A stretch of 64,000 nt of DNA from Cytobacillus eiseniae (GCF_017874625.1 NZ_JAGIKZ010000001.1:62001-126000); one strand, 5' to 3'; positions 34,865 to 43,365 are shown, numbered from the stretch's first letter. The notes: generated by a model not told the origin, from the sequence alone. Numbers and translations: made by a program.

Positions 34865-37028
34865 ATTTTTCAAAGAGATAGAGAATGTAAGACATCCAAA
34901 TGAAACACTCGTAAAGACACATTGCAGTTATTGTGGGATGCAATGTGGAATGAATTTACGTGTAAATACACAAACAAATAAAATTATTGGTGTTGAGCCG
35001 CGTTATGATTGGCCAGTTACAGTTGGGAAGATGTGTCCGAAAGGGGTTACTGCTTATCAGCAAACTAACCATGATGATCGTCTATTAAAACCACTTATTC
35101 GTGATGATGCTTCATTAAAAGGAACGAAAGAAGGATTTCGTGAAGCAAGCTGGGATGAAGCGTATGATTTAATCGCTAAGAAATTTACTGAAATGCAAAA
35201 TCAGTATGGAAAAGACACATTATCCGTGTTCAGCGGCGTGTCAATGACGAATGAAAAATGTTACTTAACAGGGAAATTTGCACGGGTAGCTCTCGGAACG
35301 CGCTATATCGATTATAATGGCCGTTTCTGTATGTCAAGTGCAGCTGGTGGCTTCCTCCGTTCATTTGGGGTGGATCGAGGTTCAACCTTGCCTTGGACAG
35401 ATATTCATGAAACAGACTGCTTATTTATTGCAGGAAGCAATACAGCGGAATGCCATCCAACGTCTATGTTCCGTGTATGGAATGTACAAGAAAGAGGCGG
35501 CTACATTATTGTTGCTGATCCGCGTGAAACACCAATTGCAAGAAGAGCAGATGTGCATCTTGATTTGAAACCAGGAACAGACCTTGCCCTTGCAAATGGG
35601 ATTTTAAATCTATTAATTCAAAACGGATATGCCGACGAAGAATTTGTTAATCAGCATACGAATGGATTTGAAGAAACGAAAGAGCTTGTTAAAGAGTTTA
35701 CACCAGAGTATACGAGTGAATTAACAGGAGTGGCACCTGAAAAAATCATCCGTGCAGCCGAAATTTATGGGAAATCACCGAATGCAGTTGTTATGTTTGC
35801 ACGTGGAATCGAGCAGCAGCATAAGGGTGTAGATAATGTTTCTGGTTACACAAATATGGCATTAGTTACAGGTAAAATTGGACGTCCAAAATCAGGAGTT
35901 GCAACATTTACTGGTCAAGGGAATGGACAAGGCGGCCGTGAACATGGGCAAAAATCTGATTTACTTCCAGGTTACCGAAAAATTACGAATCCTGAACATG
36001 TAAAAGAAGTATGCCAAGTTTGGGGAATTACTCCAGATGAAATGCCAAAACCAGGTGTATCTGCCTATGAAATGTTTGAATTAATGGAAGAGAAAACAAT
36101 TAGAGGCTTATACCTATTATGTTCGAATCCAGCTGTATCTGCACCAAACTTGAACTATGTTAGAAAACAATTAAAAGATTTAGATTTCATGGTTTGTGCT
36201 GATTTCTATCTTTCTGAATCAGCAGAATTTGCAGATGTTGTCCTCCCGGCTGTTACATGGTCAGAGGATGAGGGGACCGTTACAAATCTAGAAGGTCGTA
36301 TTATTAAAATTAATAAAGCACAGGAACCATTAGGAGAATCGAAGCCGGATTGGCAAATTCAAGTAGAGCTTGCTGAGCGGTTAGGTAAAGGGAAAAACTT
36401 CTCTCATCTAAAAACAGCAAAAGATGTAGCAGATGAGTTCCGTTTAGCGAGTAAGGGCGGTTATGCTGATTACTACGGGGCAACATGGGATAAGATTGAC
36501 AAACAAGATGGTGTATTCTGGCCATGTAAGGATGAAGAGGATGAAGGAACACCTCATATGTTCCTAGATAAGAAATTCTATCATCCAGACGGAAAGGCAA
36601 AAATCTGTGCACTACCGTATCGTCCACCAGCTGAAGAGCCAGATGAAAAGTTCCCGCTGCGCCTAACGACTGGACGTGTTGTCTATCACTATCTATCAGG
36701 AAACCAAACTAGAAGAATCCAGTTCCTTCATGATATGTGTCCAGAGCCATTTGTGGAGGTACATCCTGAGACAGCCTTGAAATACAAAATTTCGCATGAA
36801 GAAGAAGTTCGTTTATTTACTCGCAGAGGCGAAGCAATATATAAAGTGAAAATTACAGAAGCGATTCGAAAAGATACGGTCTTTGTTCCTTATCATTTTG
36901 GTCATGAACAATCTATTAATCTATTAACAATTGCAGCGCTTGACCCAATTTCGCGGATGCCAGAATTTAAAGCTTGTGCTGCACAAATTGAAAAAGTCGA
37001 AAATGTTGAAATGAAGAAGGTGCAATAA
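34851..37028 (+). CDS. Molybdopterin oxidoreductase, assimilatory-nitrate-reductase-like (NasC/NarB type)
   Basis: 725 residues, cytoplasmic (no Tat signal). An N-terminal [4Fe-4S] motif CSYCGMQCGM with a downstream KMCPKG, then Molybdopterin and Moly-dinucleotide-binding domains. Cys160 in GRFCMSSAAGG is the expected Mo ligand, as in Nap/Nas enzymes; NarG uses Asp. TFTGQGNGQGGREHGQK and LRLTTGRVVYHYLSGNQTRR are pterin-binding. Most likely substrate is nitrate because of the NarK-like transporter and Nre-like regulators nearby, but a formate-like or other oxyanion substrate is not excluded. Overlaps the cytochrome gene and abuts the ferredoxin gene. Confidence 0.85.
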   Translation: MQRDKFFKEIENVRHPNETLVKTHCSYCGMQCGMNLRVNTQTNKIIGVEPRYDWPVTVGKMCPKGVTAYQQTNHDDRLLKPLIRDDASLKGTKEGFREASWDEAYDLIAKKFTEMQNQYGKDTLSVFSGVSMTNEKCYLTGKFARVALGTRYIDYNGRFCMSSAAGGFLRSFGVDRGSTLPWTDIHETDCLFIAGSNTAECHPTSMFRVWNVQERGGYIIVADPRETPIARRADVHLDLKPGTDLALANGILNLLIQNGYADEEFVNQHTNGFEETKELVKEFTPEYTSELTGVAPEKIIRAAEIYGKSPNAVVMFARGIEQQHKGVDNVSGYTNMALVTGKIGRPKSGVATFTGQGNGQGGREHGQKSDLLPGYRKITNPEHVKEVCQVWGITPDEMPKPGVSAYEMFELMEEKTIRGLYLLCSNPAVSAPNLNYVRKQLKDLDFMVCADFYLSESAEFADVVLPAVTWSEDEGTVTNLEGRIIKINKAQEPLGESKPDWQIQVELAERLGKGKNFSHLKTAKDVADEFRLASKGGYADYYGATWDKIDKQDGVFWPCKDEEDEGTPHMFLDKKFYHPDGKAKICALPYRPPAEEPDEKFPLRLTTGRVVYHYLSGNQTRRIQFLHDMCPEPFVEVHPETALKYKISHEEEVRLFTRRGEAIYKVKITEAIRKDTVFVPYHFGHEQSINLLTIAALDPISRMPEFKACAAQIEKVENVEMKKVQ

Positions 37029-37589
37029 ATGACAAAGAAAAGGTTGTATTTAGAACTAGAAAACTGTATCGGTTGTCGTTCTTGTCTTGCTGCTTGTACG
37101 CAATGTGGCGGACATGAAGAACGAAACAGAAACTATGTTTATGATGTAAATCCTCTAGTTAATAGACAAACAATGCCATTAATGTGCCTTCACTGTGTCA
37201 ACCCAGCATGTGCAAGAAGCTGTCCGGCTCAGGCTATTCAAATCCATGAAACAGGCGCCGTATTGTCAGCATTAGTTGAGAAGTGTATTGGTTGTCAAAA
37301 CTGTACAATTGCTTGCCCATATGGCATACCGAAATTTGATACTGAGCAAAACCTAATGTATAAATGTGATTTATGTATTGACCGAACAAAGGATGGGATT
37401 CCACCAATGTGTGCGAGTGTTTGTCCATCCAATACATTGCAATGGTTGACAGATGAAGAAATAGAAAATAAAAAGCAACAATTCAATCTAGATAATGGCA
37501 AATGGGTAACAAGCATGGCACTTGAAGGAGAAACAAACGTGAAAGTAAATCTCCCTGGAATTCTTCAGGGTGTAACTAAGCTATTTTAG
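37029..37589 (+). CDS. Four-cluster 4Fe-4S electron-transfer protein (DmsB/NrfC-like)
   Basis: 186 residues with four Cys groups: CIGCRSCLAAC near 13-23, CLHCVNPACARSCP near 57-70, CIGCQNCTIACP near 87-98 and CDLCIDRTKDGIPPMCASVC near 114-133. This is the DmsB-type pattern that wires a membrane subunit to a molybdopterin subunit. Starts directly after the molybdoenzyme stop (ATG 37029; AGAAGGTG upstream). It has no Tat motif, so it belongs on the cytoplasmic side. Confidence 0.92.
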   Translation: MTKKRLYLELENCIGCRSCLAACTQCGGHEERNRNYVYDVNPLVNRQTMPLMCLHCVNPACARSCPAQAIQIHETGAVLSALVEKCIGCQNCTIACPYGIPKFDTEQNLMYKCDLCIDRTKDGIPPMCASVCPSNTLQWLTDEEIENKKQQFNLDNGKWVTSMALEGETNVKVNLPGILQGVTKLF

Positions 37590-37602
37590 GAGGGATTCGA
37601 CA

Positions 37603-38130
37603 ATGCCGTCTGATAAAAATAATAAAATTCCCTTTAATGAAGATAATTACACACATAATATTGAACGGAATAATGAAAGAAAATTAGATCGACGCGGATT
37701 TATGAAAACATTGGCTGGAGCTGCAGGAGTATTCGCAGTTTCCTCCCTTCCGTGGGGAGCTGTTGCAGCAAAAGAATTAATCGGTCTCGGTGAAAAAGAA
37801 TACCCAAAGCAAAAGATTATTGATGAAAGCAAATTAGCTGTAGGAGACGCATTTGAATTTAAGTTTCCTGGTGAGCATGATGATGCAATTATCATTCGCT
37901 TAGCAGAGGATAGATATGTGGCATACCAAAATGCATGTACACATCTTCGCTGCCCAGTTTTTTGGGTGAAGGAACAAAATCAAATGGTTTGTCCTTGCCA
38001 CCATGGATTTTTTGATGTAGAAACAGGTGCACCAACTGCTGGTCCACCAAGACGTCCGCTTCCTGAAATTCAAGTGAAAGTAGAAAATGGTGCAATTTAC
38101 GCAGTGAGGGTGAAACGTTATGAAGCGTAG
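37603..38130 (+). CDS. Tat-exported Rieske [2Fe-2S] protein
   Basis: 175 residues. A twin-arginine signal DRRGFMKTLAGAAGVFAV (29-46) lacks an obvious cleavage site and may serve as a membrane anchor. Rieske ligands are C112/H114 (CTH) and C130/H133 (CPCH); C117 and C132 match the disulfide pair of high-potential bc-type Rieske proteins. It therefore sits outside the membrane, on the opposite face from the catalytic subunit. Start ATG 37603 behind AGGAGGG, 13 nt after the ferredoxin gene. Confidence 0.92.
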   Translation: MPSDKNNKIPFNEDNYTHNIERNNERKLDRRGFMKTLAGAAGVFAVSSLPWGAVAAKELIGLGEKEYPKQKIIDESKLAVGDAFEFKFPGEHDDAIIIRLAEDRYVAYQNACTHLRCPVFWVKEQNQMVCPCHHGFFDVETGAPTAGPPRRPLPEIQVKVENGAIYAVRVKRYEA

Positions 38131-38311
38131 TTACGTCGGAGTTGCCGTACTTGCAGTCATTCTGTTTTTGAATATTATTTTTACCCAATATATGGTTCAC
38201 CAATTCTTTTATGAAAATTATGTAAATACATTAATTTTCTGTGGATTGAATATTGTATTATTTCCAATCGCATTGTTTGCATATAAAAAGATGAAAAATG
38301 TAAAGGCGTGA
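38120..38311 (+). CDS. Small two-helix membrane protein in the molybdoenzyme operon
   Basis: 63 residues, start ATG 38120 overlapping the Rieske gene end by 11 nt. Two hydrophobic helices (about 5-27 and 36-55) and a basic C-terminus (KKMKNVKA). Its position suggests a small subunit or anchor. No family recognised. Confidence 0.7.
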   Translation: MKRSYVGVAVLAVILFLNIIFTQYMVHQFFYENYVNTLIFCGLNIVLFPIALFAYKKMKNVKA

Positions 38312-38316
38312 TTCAA

Positions 38317-38628
38317 ATGAATAGTGAAACATACCTTGATTTCTGTTTTATTAGAAATGCATCTGGCAATTTTAAAGAGGAAATAGATCAACTTCTCTCT
38401 AAACTTTTTAAAGGAATCCGCTTAAATTGGTATTTAGATGAAACGATTGAAAATGGAATAGAAATGATTGTTGCTGAAGTCAAAGGGATGAGCAGGTGGC
38501 AATCAGAGGATGAAACGATTGAATTTATTGAAGGCCATGCGGATGAGTCTTTTTGGGAATACCTCCAAGGCTATAAAATGTTCATTTATCCTGAAAAGAG
38601 AGGATGCACAAGCTGTGGAACCAATTGA
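38317..38628 (+). CDS. Unknown cytoplasmic protein in the molybdoenzyme operon
   Basis: 103 residues from ATG 38317, preferred because AAAGG at 38302-38306 is correctly spaced; GTG 38308 is not. Acidic, soluble, with FCFIRNASGNFKEEIDQLLS at the start and a closing RGCTSCGTN whose CxxC could bind metal. No family recognised; possibly a chaperone or assembly factor, by position only. Confidence 0.65.
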   Translation: MNSETYLDFCFIRNASGNFKEEIDQLLSKLFKGIRLNWYLDETIENGIEMIVAEVKGMSRWQSEDETIEFIEGHADESFWEYLQGYKMFIYPEKRGCTSCGTN

Positions 38629-38902
38629 GTTAAAAACATTAGAGTCCTTTATTTCTCATCGTGCAGAAGTAGCAATATTGGATCAGCCTGGTGAAGATCA
38701 AGCCCCATTTGTGACAAAAACGATTACTAAATTAGAACTTTGTCCTGATAAAACTCATATCCGCATTTTTTTTGATGACAAGAATTTCTTTGCGATTCCA
38801 TTGAATGCGGATGTTAAAGTAAATGATTTCACATGGACAGCATACGATCATGGAGCTGGATTGTATTATGTAATAAAAAGTGAGCGTGCTGTCTATGCAT
38901 AA
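38615..38902 (+). CDS. Unknown cytoplasmic protein in the molybdoenzyme operon
   Basis: 95 residues from GTG 38615, which follows GAGAGGA (38598-38604) and overlaps the preceding gene by 14 nt. Mostly beta-strand-like (KLELCPDKTHIRIFF, FFAIPLNADVKV, YYVIKSERAVY). A longer open frame back to 38510 is inside the preceding gene and less likely. No family recognised. Overlaps the transporter start by 8 nt, so all are coupled. Confidence 0.62.
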   Translation: MEPIELKTLESFISHRAEVAILDQPGEDQAPFVTKTITKLELCPDKTHIRIFFDDKNFFAIPLNADVKVNDFTWTAYDHGAGLYYVIKSERAVYA

Positions 38903-40391
38903 AAAAATTCAGCTCCCATTACAAACATTAAATCTTGTCGTCGGTTTCATGATTTGGGTATTAATATCTTCCTTACTTCCATTTATTAAGGAAGATATTG
39001 CAATACCAGACAACCAGCTTGCAATTGTGACGGCAGTACCTGTTATTTTAGGATCGATATTACGTGTTCCACTTGGGTATTATGCCAATCAATTTGGTGC
39101 AAGGAAAATATTTCTACTCAGCTTTGTGCTGCTATTATTCCCAGTCTATTATATTAGTGTAGCCAATTCACTGACGGATCTATTGATAGGTGGACTTTTC
39201 CTTGGTGTTGGTGGAGCTGTATTTTCAGTGGGGGTAACTTCCCTGCCGAAATACTATCCGAAAGAGAAACATGGATTTGTCAATGGAATCTATGGTGCTG
39301 GTAATCTGGGTACTGCTATCTCTGCATTTGCTGCACCTGTTGTTGCAACGAAATTTGGTTGGGAAACAACTGTCCAGCTTTATTTAATCATTCTTGCTAT
39401 TTTTATCATAGCCAATTTCTTTTTAGGTGATAAACAAGAAACGAAAGTCAAAACACCACTTTTAGAACAAATAAAAGGTGTTTATAAAAATGAAAAACTA
39501 TGGTTGCTTAGCCTTTTCTATTTTATTACTTTTGGATCATTTGTTGCCTTTACTATTTATTTACCGAACTTTTTAGTTGCAAATTTTGGTTTAGACAAAG
39601 TGGATGCGGGATTTCGAACAGCGGGATTTATCGTTATTGCTACATTAATGCGACCAATTGGCGGATGGCTTGCTGATCGCTTTCATTCCCTCATCTTATT
39701 AATGTTTGTTTTTGGTGTGTACACAGTCTCTGCTATGATCTTATCGTTCGCACCTACGATTGGCTGGTATACTTTTGGATGCTTAACAATCGCTCTTTGC
39801 GCAGGAATTGGGAATGGTGTAATATTTAAATTAGTGCCCATGTACTTTAGTAAACAAGCAGGAATTGTCAACGGGATTGTTTCTGCAATGGGTGGATTAG
39901 GTGGTTTTTTCCCGCCAATCATTCTAACGATCTTATTTAACGTGACTGGCCATTATGCGATTGGATTCATGGCTTTATCAGAAGTGGCGCTGGCAAGCTT
40001 AATTCTCGTTGTTTGGATGTATTTCCAAGGGAAAATGGGCTTAGCAAATGAAGTCATTAATCATACGATTGAGGGAATTATGGTTACTGATACAAATGGA
40101 AAGATTATTTCTGTTAACCCTGCTTTTTCGGAAATAACTGGCTTTGAAGCAGAAGAGGTCATTGGAAAAAATCCGAATATCCTCAAATCAAATCGACAAT
40201 CCAAAGCTTTTTATGAGGAGTTATGGAAATCGATTGAGCGCAATGGCTTTTGGCAAGGAGAAATTTGGAATAGCCGAAAAGATGGGGAAGAATACCTCCA
40301 ATGGCTAACAATTAGTGCATTGAAAAATGATGCTGGTGATATTGTCCAATACGCTGGGATGTTTAGTGATATATCTGATCATCGCAATTAA
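38895..40391 (+). CDS. NarK-like MFS nitrate/nitrite transporter fused to a PAS domain
   Basis: 498 residues. Residues 1-385 form a 12-helix MFS carrier; LGVGGAVFSVGVTSLPKYYP and GIGNGVIFKLVPMYFSK are the two nitrate-signature-like segments of NarK/NasA carriers. Residues about 390-495 form a PAS domain (GIMVTDTNGKIISVNPAFSE ... GFWQGEIWNSRKDGEEYLQW ... GMFSDIS). There is no kinase in this chain; the next gene encodes one without a sensor. The fusion looks genuine because the frame runs intact to a clean stop and the next gene has its own ribosome site. ATG 38895 preferred over GTG 38880. Confidence 0.85.
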   Translation: MHKKIQLPLQTLNLVVGFMIWVLISSLLPFIKEDIAIPDNQLAIVTAVPVILGSILRVPLGYYANQFGARKIFLLSFVLLLFPVYYISVANSLTDLLIGGLFLGVGGAVFSVGVTSLPKYYPKEKHGFVNGIYGAGNLGTAISAFAAPVVATKFGWETTVQLYLIILAIFIIANFFLGDKQETKVKTPLLEQIKGVYKNEKLWLLSLFYFITFGSFVAFTIYLPNFLVANFGLDKVDAGFRTAGFIVIATLMRPIGGWLADRFHSLILLMFVFGVYTVSAMILSFAPTIGWYTFGCLTIALCAGIGNGVIFKLVPMYFSKQAGIVNGIVSAMGGLGGFFPPIILTILFNVTGHYAIGFMALSEVALASLILVVWMYFQGKMGLANEVINHTIEGIMVTDTNGKIISVNPAFSEITGFEAEEVIGKNPNILKSNRQSKAFYEELWKSIERNGFWQGEIWNSRKDGEEYLQWLTISALKNDAGDIVQYAGMFSDISDHRN

Positions 40392-40421
40392 GTAAATCAG
40401 TAAATAGTGAGGAGGGGTGAG

Positions 40422-41090
40422 ATGGAGACACAGCCATTAAAAAATAATATCAGCTCTTATATTATTCAATCTCAGGAAGATGAAATTAAACGCATTGCAC
40501 TTGAGTTGCATGAAGGAGTTGGGCAGACCTTGTATAGCCTTTTTACTGGTCTGAAGTTCATTGAGACGACAGTAGAGCAAGAGGCTTTGAAGGGGTATGT
40601 CAGCGATATGGGGGAGCTGCTTGAGAAGACGATTCAAGAAATAAGACTCCTTGCTGTTGAACTCCATCCGCCCACACTCACAACACTTGGCCTTCTTCCA
40701 GCTGTGAAAAGCTATTTAAAGCTATATACTTCTACATACGGGATTGAAGTAGATATAGATATCACAGGGGAGGAAGTTTGCTTAAATCAGAGTGAAAGAA
40801 TTACACTATTCCGCGTATGTCAAGAAGCATTGGCGAATATTGCCAGATATGCAGATATAGTAAGGGCAGTTATGTCTTTTTCGTGGAAAGAAAATGATTT
40901 AACGATTATGATAAAAGATAATGGCAAGGGCTTTGATATTGAAAAAGGTTGGGAAAAGTCAACCGGCCTTGCCGCTATGAGAGAAAGAATGTTATTTATT
41001 GGAGGAGATTGCCAGCTTTCTTCAAAGGTAGGAGAAGGGACTGTTGTCAGACTTTCTCTCCCATTAAATGATACAACCGACAAGAAGTAA
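40422..41090 (+). CDS. Sensor-less NarL-group histidine kinase (HisKA_3/HATPase_c)
   Basis: 222 residues from ATG 40422, 5 nt after GGAGGGG; GTG 40407 in frame is less likely. The phospho-acceptor helix ELHEGVGQ (His near 30) is HisKA_3; HATPase_c shows FRVCQEALANIARYA (N-box), DNGKGFD and TGLAAMRERM. It has no membrane segment, PAS, GAF or Cys cluster, unlike NreB, so its signal must come from another protein. The PAS-tailed transporter just upstream is the best candidate. Confidence 0.9.
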   Translation: METQPLKNNISSYIIQSQEDEIKRIALELHEGVGQTLYSLFTGLKFIETTVEQEALKGYVSDMGELLEKTIQEIRLLAVELHPPTLTTLGLLPAVKSYLKLYTSTYGIEVDIDITGEEVCLNQSERITLFRVCQEALANIARYADIVRAVMSFSWKENDLTIMIKDNGKGFDIEKGWEKSTGLAAMRERMLFIGGDCQLSSKVGEGTVVRLSLPLNDTTDKK

Positions 41091-41097
41091 GCGATCA

Positions 41098-41126
41098 AGG
41101 GGATTTGCGGCAGCAATCCCTATTTT
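41098..41126 (+). terminator. Weak intra-operon hairpin
   Basis: GGGATT at 41100-41105 pairs with AATCCC at 41115-41120, then TATTTT. It may partly end transcription between the kinase and the regulator genes. Confidence 0.4.
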
Positions 41127-41162
41127 GCTATAGAAATTCGAACAAGGTAAGGGGGAGTTAAC

Positions 41163-41816
41163 ATGATTAAAATTCTGCTTTGCGATGACCACGCAGTTGT
41201 ACGAATGGGATTGAAAATGCTTCTAAACAACCATTCTGATTTAGAAGTGATAGGGGAAGCTTCTGAAGGAAATGAATGCATCGAATTAGCGATTGAACAT
41301 AAGCCGAATGTTGTTGTTATGGATTTAAGTATGCCCCACGGGAAAGACGGGTTAACTGCAACGACAGAACTAAAAAAACTCCAGCCTGAAACAGCTATAC
41401 TCATTTTAACAATGCATGATGATGAAGAATATTTATTCAGGGCCATTCAAGCAGGTGCATCAGGCTGTGTTTTAAAGAGTGCACCGCATGATGAACTTCT
41501 TTCAGCCATTCGGTCTGTAGCAACAGGAAATGCTTATTTGCACCCGTCAGCAACAAAAAGATTAATGGAAGAGTACATTGGCAATATGAAAAACGGCAAT
41601 GTTGATACATTTCAGCTTCTTTCTGATCGTGAAAAAGAAGTACTTACATTGATAGCAAAAGGGTTCTCAAATAAAGAAATTGCTGAACAGCTTGTAATTA
41701 GTGTGAAAACGGTTGAAACACATAAAGGGAATGTAATGGAAAAGCTACAGATGAAAACTCGTCATGAGCTAGTTGAGATCGCTTTGAAAAAGGGGTTATT
41801 GGGGTATGGAATATAA
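41163..41816 (+). CDS. NarL/FixJ-family response regulator, NreC-like
   Basis: 217 residues. Receiver with DD at 8-9, phospho-acceptor D54 (VVMDLSMPHG) and K near 105, then a LuxR-type HTH (LSDREKEVLTLIAKGFSNKE, IAEQLVISVKTVETHKGNVM) near 148-210. Length and context match NreC, the activator of nitrate respiration genes in Staphylococcus. Start ATG 41163 behind AAGGGGGAG. It probably acts on the operon upstream. Confidence 0.9.
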   Translation: MIKILLCDDHAVVRMGLKMLLNNHSDLEVIGEASEGNECIELAIEHKPNVVVMDLSMPHGKDGLTATTELKKLQPETAILILTMHDDEEYLFRAIQAGASGCVLKSAPHDELLSAIRSVATGNAYLHPSATKRLMEEYIGNMKNGNVDTFQLLSDREKEVLTLIAKGFSNKEIAEQLVISVKTVETHKGNVMEKLQMKTRHELVEIALKKGLLGYGI

Positions 41817-41831
41817 GGGGATGATGCAATT

Positions 41832-42269
41832 TTGAATCGTTCAGAAGAGATTGCACATGTATGTGAATCAATTTTAGCAAATATTACTGCTGATTTTGTA
41901 GGCTTAGCTCTGCAAAATAGAGAAGGTCCAGATGTGAGATGGCATTATGCTGCTGGCAACAGCAATGAGAAATACAAACGAATATCTGTCCGTTATGGGA
42001 AAGGAATTGCAGGAAAGGTCATTTCGACAGGCAGTCCTATTACAATAAATAATTTTCCAGAGGATATTCAAGGAAAGCCACTCGAATATCCAATCATGCT
42101 AGCTGAAAAGCTTCTGTATGCCTATGCAGTCCCGATTCATTATAAGGGGGCTCCTAAAGGTGTTATATTAGTTGGAAGTAGAACGAATGACCCCATTACT
42201 GATAGTGAACAGAAGATGATTAAGCAGGCTGCATCAACAATGGAAGGGATGTTGGATAGCTTGTTTTAA
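41832..42269 (+). CDS. NreA-like GAF-domain protein
   Basis: 145 residues forming one GAF domain: ADFVGLALQNREGPDVRWHY, RYGKGIAGKVISTGSPITIN, AYAVPIHYKGAPKGVILVGS. Staphylococcal NreA is a stand-alone GAF protein that binds nitrate and controls the NreB kinase; length and position between regulator and kinase genes fit. TTG start at 41832 after AGGGGATG. Nitrate binding is inferred from synteny. Confidence 0.8.
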   Translation: MNRSEEIAHVCESILANITADFVGLALQNREGPDVRWHYAAGNSNEKYKRISVRYGKGIAGKVISTGSPITINNFPEDIQGKPLEYPIMLAEKLLYAYAVPIHYKGAPKGVILVGSRTNDPITDSEQKMIKQAASTMEGMLDSLF

Positions 42270-42290
42270 ATGGATTTGGGGAGGATAGAA

Positions 42291-43343
42291 ATGGATAGAG
42301 AGAACAACCCAAGAGATAACATTGACTATGAACAAATTGTAGAGGAACTGAAGAAGTCAGTTGCTGAATTGAGTGATCTAAAGTTTGCTCTTGATGCATC
42401 TTCAATTATTGCAATAACAGATCAAAGAGGGGTCATTCATTATGTGAATGATCAATTTTGTCGGATATCTAAATATACGAAAGATGAGATAGTTGGCCGT
42501 GATCATCGGATTATTAATTCAGGCCATCATCCGAAACGTTTTTTCGCCGATTTATGGCAGACGATATCGTCAGGAAGAGTATGGAAAGGTGAGATTAAAA
42601 ACCAGGCAAAAGATGGAAGCTATTACTGGGTAGACACAACGATTGTCCCATTTGTTGACGAAAATAAAAAACCATATCAGTATTTAGCAATTCGTTATGA
42701 AATAACAAGAAGAAAGAAAGTAGAAGAAGAGCTACAAGCAATGATGACAAAAATGATTGATGTGCAAGAGGATGAACGTAGACGATTATCACGTGAGTTG
42801 CATGATGGAATTGGCCAAAATTTGTATGGCCATTTAATTACGATCAATCGCCTACAATCAGAAATCAATCATCCATTACTTGATCAAATGCAAAATGAAG
42901 CAACAGAAATTATAGAAGAACTTAGAGATCTTTCATGGTCGTTACGCCCGTCTGTTCTTGATGATCTTGGATTAATTCCTGCTATTCGATCCTATTTAGT
43001 TCGATTCTCCGATCATTACCAAATTAATGTCCAATTTGATTGTTATTTACAGTCTAGATTAAGTGAAAATAAAGAAATAACCATTTATAGAATTATTCAA
43101 GAAGCTTTGACAAATATGAGAAAATACGCGGATGCTGAAGATGCTTCTGTGATCATCCGTGAATTAGAAGATGAAGTCAGAGTGGTCATAGAGGATAAAG
43201 GAAAAGGGTTTGAAATTGAGGAAATCACACGTGGGGTTGGATTATTTAGCATGGAAGAAAGAGCAAGGGCTGTCCATGGCAAGGTGACTATACAATCATC
43301 TGTACAACAAGGAACGAAAATCATTTTAGAAGTACCATTGTAG
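42291..43343 (+). CDS. PAS-domain histidine kinase (NarL group)
   Basis: 350 residues from ATG 42291, behind GGGGAGGA. PAS domain about 30-145 (GVIHYVNDQFCRISKYTKDE, GRVWKGEIKNQAKDGSYYWV), coiled linker, HisKA_3 SRELHDGIGQNLYG (His near 170) and HATPase_c (IQEALTNMRKYA, EDKGKGFE, GVGLFSMEERA). Cytoplasmic. It lacks the NreB four-Cys oxygen-sensing cluster, so an Fe-S sensor is unlikely; haem, flavin or a protein partner are options. Second kinase for the same regulator. Confidence 0.9.
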   Translation: MDRENNPRDNIDYEQIVEELKKSVAELSDLKFALDASSIIAITDQRGVIHYVNDQFCRISKYTKDEIVGRDHRIINSGHHPKRFFADLWQTISSGRVWKGEIKNQAKDGSYYWVDTTIVPFVDENKKPYQYLAIRYEITRRKKVEEELQAMMTKMIDVQEDERRRLSRELHDGIGQNLYGHLITINRLQSEINHPLLDQMQNEATEIIEELRDLSWSLRPSVLDDLGLIPAIRSYLVRFSDHYQINVQFDCYLQSRLSENKEITIYRIIQEALTNMRKYADAEDASVIIRELEDEVRVVIEDKGKGFEIEEITRGVGLFSMEERARAVHGKVTIQSSVQQGTKIILEVPL

Positions 43344-43365
43344 AGCTGCCTATTGGCAGCTTTTA
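43344..43365 (+). terminator. Terminator closing the sensor operon
   Basis: AGCTGCC/GGCAGCT stem with 4-nt loop and TTTT directly after the kinase stop. The remainder of the 303-bp gap holds a possible -10 TATAAT at 43602-43607 for the following gene and nothing else clear. Confidence 0.8.

Noticed and set aside
34851-37028. NarG-type respiratory nitrate reductase
   Set aside because: Only 725 residues against about 1200 for NarG, and the Mo ligand position is Cys, not Asp.
40380-40425. Frameshift splitting a PAS histidine kinase
   Set aside because: The transporter-PAS frame ends in a clean TAA and the kinase has its own strong ribosome site GGAGGGG with an ATG, so two genes are more likely than one broken gene.
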